Below are positions 1-8,019 of a stretch of DNA of 41,517 nucleotides, piece after piece. Below the pieces are notes generated by a model. It saw only the letters and a program-made list of their open reading frames with translations, made no database searches and was not told the origin of the DNA. The stretch comes from 66-474 sp035606235 (GTDB lineage Bacteria > Pseudomonadota > Gammaproteobacteria > Xanthomonadales > Rhodanobacteraceae): NCBI GenBank assembly GCA_035606235.1, contig DATNFU010000050.1, positions 1 to 41,517 on the forward strand, read 5' to 3'. Within the stretch, counting starts at the first letter, position 1. The number at the start of each line of letters is the position of its first letter. The position numbers were made by a program, and so were the translations under genes.

Positions 1-849
1 GAGGATGCGACCGCCGATTTCGCGCTTTCGGAACTGGCGCGCGCGGCGGGTGATGAGTCCGGGCACGACCAGTTCCTCGCCCGCGCCGGGTACTGGCGCA
101 ATCTCTACAACCCGCACGCCACGCCGCAGGCGGGCTACATCCAGAACCGCAACGCCGATGGCACCTGGCCGGCGTTCAAGCCGGAAAGCGACGATGGTTT
201 CGTCGAAGCCAGCGCGGCGGTATATCTGTGGATGGTGCCATTCGACGTGCAGGGTTTGTACGACACGCTCGGCGGGCGCACGACGGCCACCGCGCGGCTG
301 GATGCGTTCTTCCACAAACCTGACGGCAGTTGGACATTGACCAAGGCCGGTCCGCTGCATGCCGAACTGGACAATGAACCTTCGATCGAAACGCCCTGGC
401 TGTACGACTACGCCGGCCAGCCGTGGCAGACGCAGAAGGCCGTGCGCATCGTGCTCGACACGATCTGGAAGAACGCACCCGAAGGGATTCCCGGCAATGA
501 CGACCTCGGCGAGATGTCCTCGTGGTATGTATGGGCGGCGCTTGGCCTGTACCCGGAGGTTCCCGGCCGTGCCGAACTCGTTGTCGGCAGCCCGCTGTTC
601 CCCAAGGCAGTAATTCACCGGGCGCTCGGCGACGTGACGATCGACGCGCCGGATGCAAATGACGCGAACCTCTACGTTCAATCGTTGACACGAGACGGAA
701 AGTCGCTCGACCAGCCTTGGCTGCCGACATCGTTCGCCGAACACGGCGGACACCTGCGCTTCGCGCTCGGCGCGAAACCGGATACACATTGGGGCAGCGA
801 CGCTACCGATGCGCCACCCTCGTTTCCGCCACCGGAGCAGCATCCATGA
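1..849 (+). CDS. GH92 alpha-mannosidase, C-terminal part (5' end outside window)
   Basis: The frame is open from the left edge, so only the last 282 residues are visible. They match the C-terminal catalytic half of glycoside hydrolase family 92, calcium-dependent exo-alpha-mannosidases that trim mannan and high-mannose N-glycans, usually in the periplasm or on the surface. Seen directly are NEPSIETPWLYDYAGQPW (family NEP...PYLYNYAG...PW signature) and GNDDLGEMSSWYVWAALGLY. The Asp residues of the second motif are the family's catalytic-base region. The tail has the usual beta-sandwich character and ends in a Pro-rich stretch. The stop codon overlaps the next start as ATGA (846-849), so the GH47 gene is translationally coupled and both enzymes probably act on the same glycan. 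Signal peptide and catalytic acid lie upstream of the window. Confidence 0.93.
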   Translation, partial: EDATADFALSELARAAGDESGHDQFLARAGYWRNLYNPHATPQAGYIQNRNADGTWPAFKPESDDGFVEASAAVYLWMVPFDVQGLYDTLGGRTTATARLDAFFHKPDGSWTLTKAGPLHAELDNEPSIETPWLYDYAGQPWQTQKAVRIVLDTIWKNAPEGIPGNDDLGEMSSWYVWAALGLYPEVPGRAELVVGSPLFPKAVIHRALGDVTIDAPDANDANLYVQSLTRDGKSLDQPWLPTSFAEHGGHLRFALGAKPDTHWGSDATDAPPSFPPPEQHP

Positions 850-2252
850 AGCATGTCGCGCGTCGCCTCGTTCCGCTGCTCGTGCTGGTTCTCGGCACCG
901 CGGCGGCCGCGCAGGCCAGCCCGGCAAGACAATCCGCGCCGGCGGATTCCGCCGCAATGGCCGCGCGGGTGAAAGCCGAATTCCTGCACGGCTGGAACAA
1001 CTACAAGCGCTATGCGTGGGGCCATGATGAATTGCAACCTTTGAGCAAGACGCCGCACGACTGGTACGGCACCTCCCTGCTGATGACACCGGTGGACGCG
1101 CTGGACACGCTGGTGCTGATGGGCCTGAAAAAGGATGCCGACGAAGATCGCGCGCTGATAGACAACAAGCTCGATTTCAACAAGGACATCTACGTCAAGA
1201 ATTTCGAGATCACCATCCGCCTGCTCGGCGGCCTGCTCTCCGGCTATCAACTCACCGGCGATCCGCAATTGCTGCACAAGGCGCAGGATCTCGGCACGCG
1301 TTTACTGCCCGTGTTCGATTCACCTACCGGTCTGCCGTACGTCTACGTCAACCTGAAAACCGGCAAGGCCCGCGGCACGGATTCCAATCCGGCGGAAACC
1401 GGCACGCTGCTGCTGGAGTTCGGCACGCTCAGCAAACTCACTGGCAATCCAGTGTTCTACGACAAAGCCAAGCGCGCCCTGGTGGAAACGTACAAGCGCA
1501 GCTCGAAGATCGACCTGGTCGGCGCCGGCTTGAATGTCGAGACCGGCAAGTGGACCGACACGGATGCGAGCGTCAGTGGCGGCATCGATTCCTATTACGA
1601 GTACCTGTGGAAATGCTGGCGGCTGTTCGGAGACAAGGATTGCCTGGCGATGTGGAAGGCGAGCATCCCGGCAATCAACAAATATCTTGCCGATGAAGTT
1701 CGCGGTGAACTCTGGTACGGCCACGCCGACATGAATACCGGCAAGCGCACCGCCACTGAATACGGCGCCCTGGATGCGTTCTTCCCCGCGCTGCTGGCGC
1801 TGTCGGGCGACGTGCCGCGCGCGGCGCGTCTGCAGGATTCCTCGTTCAAGATGTGGAACCTGTACGGCATCGAGCCCGAAGTGCTGAACTATCGCACGAT
1901 GAAAGTGGACTATGACGGCTACGCGCTGCGGCCGGAAATCGTCGAGTCAACTTATTACCTGTCGCACTACACGCGCGATCCGAAATATCTTTCCATGGGC
2001 CGCACGCTGTTCGACGATTTCGTGAAGTACTGCCGCACCGATGCCGGCTATGCCGCGCTGAAGAGCGTGATCACCAAGCAGAAGCGCGACGACATGGAAA
2101 GCTTCGTATTCGCCGAAACCTTCAAGTATTACTACCTGTTGTTCGACCCCAAGGCGCTGGACTTCGATGCGGTCACCTTCAACACCGAGGCGCATCCGCT
2201 CAGGCGGACATGGGCGGCTGGCGAACGCCGGGCGGAATTGCCGACGCATTGA
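846..2252 (+). CDS. GH47 alpha-mannosidase (class I), secreted
   Basis: A protein of 468 residues with an N-terminal signal peptide (Lys/Arg-rich start, LLVLVLG core, cleavage near AQA). The rest is a glycoside hydrolase family 47 (alpha/alpha)7 barrel: GWNNYKRYAWGHDELQPLS, PVDALDTLVLMGL, NFEITIRLLGGLLS, AETGTLLLEFGTLSKLTG, SYYEYLWKCWRLFGD, LRPEIVESTYYLSHYT and FNTEAHPL. By family alignment the key carboxylates appear to be Glu121 (in NFEITIR), Asp248 (in GGIDSYYEYL) and Glu364/Glu367 (in LRPEIVES), with Thr447 as the calcium ligand. GH47 enzymes remove alpha-1,2-mannose with inversion; they are mostly eukaryotic ER/Golgi enzymes, and bacterial members are fewer. The start at 846 is set by the ATGA overlap with GH92 and by the signal peptide. 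A longer upstream reading of the frame only antisenses or overlaps GH92. Confidence 0.94.
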   Translation: MKHVARRLVPLLVLVLGTAAAAQASPARQSAPADSAAMAARVKAEFLHGWNNYKRYAWGHDELQPLSKTPHDWYGTSLLMTPVDALDTLVLMGLKKDADEDRALIDNKLDFNKDIYVKNFEITIRLLGGLLSGYQLTGDPQLLHKAQDLGTRLLPVFDSPTGLPYVYVNLKTGKARGTDSNPAETGTLLLEFGTLSKLTGNPVFYDKAKRALVETYKRSSKIDLVGAGLNVETGKWTDTDASVSGGIDSYYEYLWKCWRLFGDKDCLAMWKASIPAINKYLADEVRGELWYGHADMNTGKRTATEYGALDAFFPALLALSGDVPRAARLQDSSFKMWNLYGIEPEVLNYRTMKVDYDGYALRPEIVESTYYLSHYTRDPKYLSMGRTLFDDFVKYCRTDAGYAALKSVITKQKRDDMESFVFAETFKYYYLLFDPKALDFDAVTFNTEAHPLRRTWAAGERRAELPTH

Positions 2253-2322
2253 CGGCTCATGTGCGCGTACGGTTATGCTTGTTGCATAGCCACTACATCA
2301 GCGTGCGTCGCACCTATCCACC

Positions 2323-3045
2323 ATGAGACGACTGCGCGCCGCCCTGCCCTTGTTGCTGCTGATCGGAATCGGCGCCGCCTTGTGGGCGACCGGCACGCTG
2401 GATCGCTTTCGCCCGCACCAACTCGTCGCGCAACAACAGCAGTTGCACCACGCGGTGGCGATGCATCCGCTGCTGGCCATCTGCATTTACATCGGCGCGG
2501 TGGCGCTGGTGATCGGCACCGGCGTACCGGCCTCGTGGGTGGTGATCCTGAGCGGCGGCATGCTGTTCGGCATTCTGTACGCCACTTTCCTGACTGCCGC
2601 CGGCGAGCTGCTCGGTTCACTGCTGCTGTTCTTTGCCGCGCGCCACGCCTTCGGCAGCGGCACGCGACCGCCGCCCGCGATGGCCGAGCGCGTGCGCCGC
2701 GGTTACCTGCAGCATCCGTGGGGCTACACGCTATTCCTGCGCCTGGTGCCGGTGCTGCCGTTCGGTGGTGTCACCGTTGCCCTGGCATGGCTGCGCTGCC
2801 CGCTATGGCTGTTCGCGCTGGCGACGTTTGCCGGCGGTTGCGTCATGGCGGTGTTCGAAACCGCAATCGGCGCGGGACTCGCGCAGTCGCTGGCGCATGG
2901 CAAGCCGATCGGCCCGCACCTGCTGCTGCAACCACGCGTGCTGGTTCCGATCATCGCGCTGGCATTGCTTGCGCTGGCGCCGGTGTTGATCCAGCGCCTG
3001 CGCACGAAGGCTGCCTCGACCGATACTCAGCGAAAATCGCGATAA
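2323..3045 (+). CDS. VTT/DedA-like (TVP38/TMEM64 family) membrane protein
   Basis: An integral membrane protein of 240 residues with about five or six hydrophobic segments: near residues 5-25, 45-65, 68-105 (two adjacent), 140-165 and 195-220. The stretch FLRLVPVLPFGGVTVALAWL resembles the LR..P..P....N..aG core of the VTT (SNARE-associated/DedA) domain, and GVPASWVVILSGGMLFG resembles its first re-entrant region. Relatives are proposed lipid scramblases or undecaprenyl-phosphate flippases; the substrate here is unknown. It starts 70 bases after the GH47 stop and may be transcribed with it or separately. Its 3' end overlaps the convergent small gene on the other strand by 19 bases. Family assignment is fairly sure, function is inferred. 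Confidence 0.75.
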   Translation: MRRLRAALPLLLLIGIGAALWATGTLDRFRPHQLVAQQQQLHHAVAMHPLLAICIYIGAVALVIGTGVPASWVVILSGGMLFGILYATFLTAAGELLGSLLLFFAARHAFGSGTRPPPAMAERVRRGYLQHPWGYTLFLRLVPVLPFGGVTVALAWLRCPLWLFALATFAGGCVMAVFETAIGAGLAQSLAHGKPIGPHLLLQPRVLVPIIALALLALAPVLIQRLRTKAASTDTQRKSR

Positions 3046-3296
3046 CGGCTGCGCCCGATGAAAAACCCGGCGAGCAGGCAACCGATTCCGGCGAGCACCA
3101 GCCCGGTTTCGACCGGCCGCCGCGTGACGAAGCTGCTGATTTCGTAACCGGCGCGCTTGACGCCGTGCACGGCGCTGTCGGCCATGTCGCCGGCATTGTC
3201 GGCCACCCACCCGGCGCCATGTTTTACCTTGTCGGCGGCGTTGCCCAGCGCATGCGCGCCGCTCTGGATGGTTTCCCTGCTTTGCGTAACGTCCAT
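3027..3296 (-). CDS. Small C-tail-anchored protein, YqjD/ElaB (DUF883)-like
   Basis: A protein of 89 residues. The first 55 are hydrophilic and probably helical, with small residues in AGWVADNAGDMADSAVHG. A hydrophobic C-terminal segment (ETGLVLAGIGCLLAGFFIG) follows, ending in a basic tail RSRYRDFR. This layout (helical cytoplasmic part, Arg-Pro before one glycine-rich membrane helix, basic end) is that of YqjD/ElaB/DUF883 inner-membrane proteins, some of which bind ribosomes in stationary phase. I assign it on architecture rather than a firm motif. The gene starts at an ATG and faces a 205-base gap shared divergently with the TonB receptor promoter. Confidence 0.7.
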   Translation of the reverse strand: MDVTQSRETIQSGAHALGNAADKVKHGAGWVADNAGDMADSAVHGVKRAGYEISSFVTRRPVETGLVLAGIGCLLAGFFIGRSRYRDFR

Positions 3297-3433
3297 TTTG
3301 CGTACTCCGTTGCGAGCGATGGTTGACGGAGACCCGATGCTAACCCGCGCGCGTCGTCGTGGCGTTAATGGAACGCGAATGGGGCGCAGGACAACGTGAA
3401 TGGGGAGCCCGATTGCAAGGGGCGGCGCTTGCG

Positions 3434-3439
3434 TATAAT
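3434..3439 (+). promoter_or_regulatory. Probable -10 box of the TonB receptor-YfiR-kinase operon
   Basis: A perfect TATAAT lies 62 bases before the GTG start at 3502. TTGCAA at 3413-3418 could serve as the -35 hexamer, but the spacer is only 15 bases. The 12-base string CGATTGCAAGGG that contains this -35 candidate recurs at 3482-3493, just over the ribosome-binding region. A repressor or activator could use both copies, but that is inference. Confidence 0.45.
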
Positions 3440-3501
3440 CGGCCGGTCACGAGGGGGCGGAATCGTGCATTTGACGACTTGCGATTGCAAGGGTTGCCGA
3501 C

Positions 3502-5457
3502 GTGGGTGAGCCAGCAGGTGCGCACCGGCGCGCGCACAGCGCCGTCGCGCTGGCGATCCTGGCATTCGTCGTTGGCATCGCCCATGCGCAACCTTCGCCG
3601 CAGGATCTCGGCACGCTGTCGCTGGAGGATCTCGGCAATGTCGTAGTCACTTCGGTGAGCAAGAGCGCCGAGCCGCTGAGCGATGCGCCCGCCGCGGTGT
3701 ACGTGATCAACCATGACGACATCATCCGTTCCGGCGCGACCTCGCTGCCGGAAATGCTGCGGCTGGCGCCGAACCTGGATGTGATGCAGCTCAGCCCGAG
3801 CAACTACATCGTCACCTCGCGCGGCCTCAGCGGCAATCAGCAGGCACAGAACTTCCCCAACAAGCTGCTGGTGCTGATTGACGGGCGCAGCGTGTATTCG
3901 CCGCTGTTCTCCGGCATCGGCTGGGACGCGCAGTACGTGTTGCCGGAGAACATCGAGCGCATCGAGGTGATCAGCGGCCCGGCCGGGGCGCTGTGGGGCG
4001 CCAACGCGGTGAATGGCGTGATCAACATCATCACCCGCAAGGCCGCCGATACCCAGGGCGGGCTCGCCGAGTTCGGCCTTGGCAGCCACGAGAGCAGCGC
4101 GAGCATCCAGTACGGCGGCCAGTTCAACGATCGCGCGTACTACAGCTTTTACGCGCACGATTTCCATCAGCGCTCCTTCGACGACAGCGCCGGCCAGAAC
4201 GCGCACGACGGCTGGAGCGCACCGCAGGCGGGCTTCCGCGTGGACTGGGAAGCCGGCAGCACCAACCTGATTACCCTGCAAGGCGACGTATTGAACGGCC
4301 GCGAAGGACAAGGTGCGAACGAACCTGATCGCCGCATCGCGGGCGCCAATGTGCTGACCCGCTGGCGACACGCCGCCGCGAACGGTTCCAATTTCCAGTT
4401 GCAGGTCTATTACGACAACGAGCGCGACTGGAATGCGCTCTCTTCCGGCGCGGTTGACCTGAACACCTGGGACATCGAGGCACAACACGATTTCGCACTG
4501 GGTGGAATCCAGCACATCACCTGGGGCATCGGCGACCGCGTCTTTCGCTACCAAATCAGCGACGACGTGCGTCCGGACGCCTCGTTGCTGTTCCGGCCCA
4601 ACACCGGCATGCGGAATCTGGCGAATGCGTTCGTGCAGGATCAGATCGCGCTGGGCTCGCGTACCCAGGCGACCCTCGGCCTGAAGGCCGAGCACGATCC
4701 GTTCTCGGGTGTGTCGTGGATGCCCAGCGCGCGGTTGTCGTTCAAGCCCAACGACAAGCTGCTGCTGTGGGCGGCGGCCTCGCGCGCGCTGCGCACACCC
4801 ACGGTGTTCGACGAGGACGTGGTCGAGGTGCTGAATCTGCCGACCGGTCCTTTGGACGCTCTCAACGGCAATCCTGATTACCGCAGCGAGAAACTCACCG
4901 CCTACGAAGCCGGGCTGCGCACGCAATGGGCCACGCGCGCCACGCTGTCGGTTTCGCTTTATTACAACGCCTACGACGACCTGCGCACCCTCGAGCCGTC
5001 GTCCACTTTCTTCCCGCTGATGTTCGGCAACGGCCTGGCCGGCCACACGTACGGCGCGGACATCTGGGCCAGCTATTCGGTCGCGGACTGGTGGCGGCTC
5101 GGCGCGGGTTTGTCTGAGGAACGCGAACGCCTGCATTTGAAAACCGGATCGAACGGCCTGCTCGGCATTGCCGAAGCGGGCGACGATCCCAGCCATCACA
5201 GTTTCATCCGCTCATCGATGAATCTCTCCGAACGCTGGACGCTGGACGCCGACCTGCGCGAGGTAAGCGCGCTGCCGAATCCCAAGGTACCCGCCTACGT
5301 GGAATTGAACGCAAGACTTGGCTGGAAGGTAAACGACACACTGGATATTTCATTGTCCGGGTTCAACCTGCTGCATCCGTCGCATCAGGAGTACACGTTT
5401 CCCGGCAGCGATCGCATCGGACGCAGCGTATTCCTCGACACCCGTGTGAAATTCTGA
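3502..5457 (+). CDS. TonB-dependent outer-membrane receptor
   Basis: A protein of 651 residues that imports a ligand across the outer membrane with TonB-ExbBD energy. It has a signal peptide (cleavage near AHA-QPSP), then a TonB-box-like region in LEDLGNVVVTSVSKSAEPL. The plug domain follows (about 50-165, with PAAVYVINHDDIIRSGA, LLVLIDGRSVY, NIERIEVISGPAGALWGANAVNGVINIITRK). The rest is a 22-strand barrel ending in Phe (LDTRVKF), the usual outer-membrane signature. An in-frame stop at 3472-3474 rules out a longer N-terminus; GTG at 3502 follows AAGGG at a proper distance. The ligand cannot be told from sequence. The LSLEDL..VVVTSVSK type is commonly found beside YfiR and a sensor kinase, as here. 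Such receptors may be partners in signalling or the regulated output. Confidence 0.93.
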   Translation: MGEPAGAHRRAHSAVALAILAFVVGIAHAQPSPQDLGTLSLEDLGNVVVTSVSKSAEPLSDAPAAVYVINHDDIIRSGATSLPEMLRLAPNLDVMQLSPSNYIVTSRGLSGNQQAQNFPNKLLVLIDGRSVYSPLFSGIGWDAQYVLPENIERIEVISGPAGALWGANAVNGVINIITRKAADTQGGLAEFGLGSHESSASIQYGGQFNDRAYYSFYAHDFHQRSFDDSAGQNAHDGWSAPQAGFRVDWEAGSTNLITLQGDVLNGREGQGANEPDRRIAGANVLTRWRHAAANGSNFQLQVYYDNERDWNALSSGAVDLNTWDIEAQHDFALGGIQHITWGIGDRVFRYQISDDVRPDASLLFRPNTGMRNLANAFVQDQIALGSRTQATLGLKAEHDPFSGVSWMPSARLSFKPNDKLLLWAAASRALRTPTVFDEDVVEVLNLPTGPLDALNGNPDYRSEKLTAYEAGLRTQWATRATLSVSLYYNAYDDLRTLEPSSTFFPLMFGNGLAGHTYGADIWASYSVADWWRLGAGLSEERERLHLKTGSNGLLGIAEAGDDPSHHSFIRSSMNLSERWTLDADLREVSALPNPKVPAYVELNARLGWKVNDTLDISLSGFNLLHPSHQEYTFPGSDRIGRSVFLDTRVKF

Positions 5458-5478
5458 CGCCACTGCGATGCCGAGCCA

Positions 5479-6093
5479 ATGACGCCAAGGCGCCAACGCG
5501 AATCGAACACCCCGCTGCAGGCGGCACTGCCTCCACGCAATGTGCGCGTGGCGAAATGCGTGATCGCACTGGCTCTGGCCTGCGCGAGCGGCGAGATACT
5601 GGCGCAGCCGATGCCATCGAACATCTCGCTGGAATATGCGGTGAAGGCCACTTACCTCTACAAGCTGGCCCCATTCGTCAACTGGCCGCCGACCACCTTC
5701 ACGGCAGCCAACGTGCCATTCGAGATTTGCGTGGTGGGCGAAGACCCGTTCAACGATTTCCTGGAAAAGGCCGTGACCGGGCAGCACTTCGGAACGCACC
5801 CTTTCGCCGTGCGCAAGCTGGACACGCTCACCCCCGGCACGGATTGCCAAATCGTCTTCATCAGCCACCTGTCTTCGCAAAGCATCAGTGATGCCCTGCA
5901 GGCGGTGAACGGCGAGCCGGTGATGACCGTGACCGATTCCGGGGCCACGCCGGATGACGGCGGCATCATGCATTTCGTGATCGAGCAGGGGCGCGTGCGT
6001 TTCGAGATCGACACCGCCGCCGCCGGGCGCAATCACCTCACCATCAGCTCCAAACTGTTGAATCTTGCCGTGGTGGTGCGGGATGCGGGATGA
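5479..6093 (+). CDS. YfiR family periplasmic signalling protein (DUF4154)
   Basis: A periplasmic protein of up to 204 residues. The diagnostic start of the mature domain is LEYAVKATYLYKLAPFVNWP, followed by PFEICVVGEDPF and, at the end, GIMHFVIEQGRVRFEIDTAAAGRNHLTISSKLLNLA, all typical of YfiR. In Pseudomonas, YfiR holds the diguanylate cyclase YfiN inactive by binding its periplasmic domain and releases it under redox or envelope stress. Here the next gene is a kinase with a YfiN-like periplasmic domain, so YfiR probably controls that kinase. The ATG at 5479 gives a hydrophilic leader before the signal sequence; GTG at 5542 would start close to the hydrophobic stretch VIALALACASG and is an equally good start. 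It lies 21 bases after the receptor gene and overlaps a possible early start of the kinase. Confidence 0.9.
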   Translation: MTPRRQRESNTPLQAALPPRNVRVAKCVIALALACASGEILAQPMPSNISLEYAVKATYLYKLAPFVNWPPTTFTAANVPFEICVVGEDPFNDFLEKAVTGQHFGTHPFAVRKLDTLTPGTDCQIVFISHLSSQSISDALQAVNGEPVMTVTDSGATPDDGGIMHFVIEQGRVRFEIDTAAAGRNHLTISSKLLNLAVVVRDAG

Positions 6094-6100
6094 GACGTCC

Positions 6101-7606
6101 ATGACGATGTTGCCGGAGGCCAGGCGTTTCGCGCTCAGGCCCGTGGCGGCGCTTGCCGCCGCCGTGCTGCTGCTGGTTGCGGGCGCACTCGCGGCCGCTT
6201 ACCAATATCAGTCGTCGCGCCACGAGCGGGCGCGCCAACTTACCGTGCAAGCCAACATCCTGGCCGCCAGCGTTACCGCGGCGATCGCGTTCAACGATCG
6301 CGCCACCGCGCAGGAATACGTGGACGCGCTGATGCTGGATCCACGCCTGGACGCCGCGGCGATCTACAACGAGAACCATCGGGAGGTGGCCGGCTTCTAT
6401 CGTCCGGGCGGTAAACCGATACCCGATTTCCTGGCCGACGGCGGGCGCTTGCCAAGCGATCATTTTCTGCTGACGGAAGTGCCGGCGCGTCAGGGTACGA
6501 CGCTGGTCGGGCATGTCTATCTGCGCGCTGCGCAAACACCGGGCACCGTGCGGCTGGCCCGCTTCAGCGGCTTGATACTGCTGACCATCATGGCGGTGCT
6601 GATGCTTTCCGCGCTGGCAGTTGCGCAACGCGCACTGACCCTCGCCAACGCCGACTTGCAGCAGCGTGCGCACGAACTCGCCGGGGCCAATGCACGGCTG
6701 ACCGCGGAAATGGAACGACGCGCGCGCACCGAGGAAGCATTGCGGCAGAGCCAAAAGATGGAAGCGGTCGGCCAGCTTTCGGGTGGCATCGCGCACGATT
6801 TCAACAACCTGCTGATGATCATCAAGAGCAGCTTGAGCCTGTTCTACAAAAAGCTGACGCAGAACGAACCAGAGGTTGAGCGCTTCGCGCAAACCGCGCG
6901 CGAACATCTCGCCGCGGGCCCCAACCAGGAGGTCTCCGGCGTTCTGGCGGCGCTGCAAGGCTTCCTGGATCTGATCGCGCAAAGCGAAGTGCGCAACCAG
7001 CAGATCAAGCGTTACCTCGATACCGCGCATGAAGGCGTCGACAAGGCCGCAAGCCTCACCCAACGCCTGCTCAGTTTCGCGCGCCGCCAGCCGCTGTCGC
7101 CGAAATCGGTGAACATGGATGCACTGATCCGCGGCATCCAGTCGCTGCTGGATCACTCGGTGGGCTCGAACGTGAAAATTGATTACAGGCTTGAATCGCA
7201 TTGGCCTGTTTTATGCGACTCCAATCAAATGGAGAATGCGATCTTGAACCTGGTCATCAACGCCCGCGATGCGATGCCCATGGGCGGCCAGATCACGCTG
7301 CGTACCCAAGATGTGCGCGTGGACGAGGATCATCCGCTGGACAATCTGCAAAATGGCGACTACGTGCACCTGTGCGTGGATGACACCGGCTCCGGCATGA
7401 GCGAGGAAGTGCGCCGCAAGGCCTTTGATCCGTTCTTCACCACCAAGCCGGTCGGCAAGGGAACCGGGCTGGGATTGAGCACCACCCTCGGCTATGTCAT
7501 GCAATCCAACGGCCACGCCAGCATCGACAGCGAAGAGGGCAAGGGCACCACGATCAATATCCTGATGCCGCGCGCCACCGGCGACATCACTGCAGAGGTA
7601 ACGTAA
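6101..7606 (+). CDS. Sensor histidine kinase with CHASE8-like periplasmic domain
   Basis: About 501 residues. A membrane helix (about 12-32) is followed by a periplasmic domain with ANILAASVTAAIAFNDRATAQEYVDAL and AAIYNENHREVAGFYRPGG, the pattern of CHASE8, the domain YfiN uses to bind YfiR. A second helix (about 150-172) and a coiled coil lead into the DHp domain, with His232 in GQLSGGIAHDFNNLL as phospho-acceptor. The ATPase domain shows the N box (NLVINARDAM), G1 (DDTGSGM), F box (DPFFTTKPVG) and G2 (GTGLGLS). Between the H box and the second DHp helix (QRLLSFARRQPLSP) the chain is about 50 residues longer than usual. ATG codons at 6083, 6101 and 6107 are possible; 6101 is the first one clear of yfiR. 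The stop overlaps the receiver start as TAATG. Confidence 0.92.
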   Translation: MTMLPEARRFALRPVAALAAAVLLLVAGALAAAYQYQSSRHERARQLTVQANILAASVTAAIAFNDRATAQEYVDALMLDPRLDAAAIYNENHREVAGFYRPGGKPIPDFLADGGRLPSDHFLLTEVPARQGTTLVGHVYLRAAQTPGTVRLARFSGLILLTIMAVLMLSALAVAQRALTLANADLQQRAHELAGANARLTAEMERRARTEEALRQSQKMEAVGQLSGGIAHDFNNLLMIIKSSLSLFYKKLTQNEPEVERFAQTAREHLAAGPNQEVSGVLAALQGFLDLIAQSEVRNQQIKRYLDTAHEGVDKAASLTQRLLSFARRQPLSPKSVNMDALIRGIQSLLDHSVGSNVKIDYRLESHWPVLCDSNQMENAILNLVINARDAMPMGGQITLRTQDVRVDEDHPLDNLQNGDYVHLCVDDTGSGMSEEVRRKAFDPFFTTKPVGKGTGLGLSTTLGYVMQSNGHASIDSEEGKGTTINILMPRATGDITAEVT

Positions 7607-8007
7607 TGCTTTCCGCACACGCACCCACCGCGTCACACATCCTGCTGGTCGAAGACGAGGCCGTGCTGCGCGAATTGGCTGCGGAAAACCTGGCGGATGC
7701 CGGCTACAGCGTGGTCGAGGCCGGCGACGGCGCGGCAGGTCTGGAAGCGCTGCAATCGGACATTCGCATTGACGTGCTGCTGAGCGACATCAAGTTGCCC
7801 GGCATGAACGGCTACGAGCTCGCCGAGGCAGGCAAGGCGCTTCGTCCTGATCTGAAAGTGATCCTGATGACCGGTTATGCGCCGGCACCGCTGCCGCCCA
7901 CGCTCGAGCGCGTGGTCTACCACGTGCTGCAAAAGCCGTTCGCGCTGGAAATGCTGCCCGGGATGATTGCCGCGGCGCTGGACAAGCCGGAGGCCGGGCC
8001 TGCGTGA
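7606..8007 (+). CDS. Single-domain response regulator (receiver only)
   Basis: A protein of 133 residues that is just one REC domain with no output domain. Seen are the acidic pair Glu16-Asp17 (LLVEDE), the phospho-acceptor Asp61 in LLSDIKLPGMNGYEL, Thr89 in LMTGYAP and Lys110 in LQKPF. The ATG overlaps the kinase stop by one base (TAATG), so the two are translationally coupled and almost surely cognate. Receivers of this type following HDFNNLL kinases are often the split-off C-terminal domain of hybrid kinases; it may pass phosphate on to a phosphotransfer protein encoded elsewhere. It is the last gene of the operon and converges on the DUF6629 gene 12 bases away. Confidence 0.93.
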   Translation: MLSAHAPTASHILLVEDEAVLRELAAENLADAGYSVVEAGDGAAGLEALQSDIRIDVLLSDIKLPGMNGYELAEAGKALRPDLKVILMTGYAPAPLPPTLERVVYHVLQKPFALEMLPGMIAAALDKPEAGPA

Positions 8008-8019
8008 TTGCGCACGGGA

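Noticed and set aside
3340..5199. Long open frame (about 619 codons) antisense to the TonB receptor
   Set aside because: It is antisense in GC-rich DNA, has no recognisable domain and is rich in Arg/Ala/Val shadow composition, while the sense frame is a clear receptor with signal peptide and barrel end.
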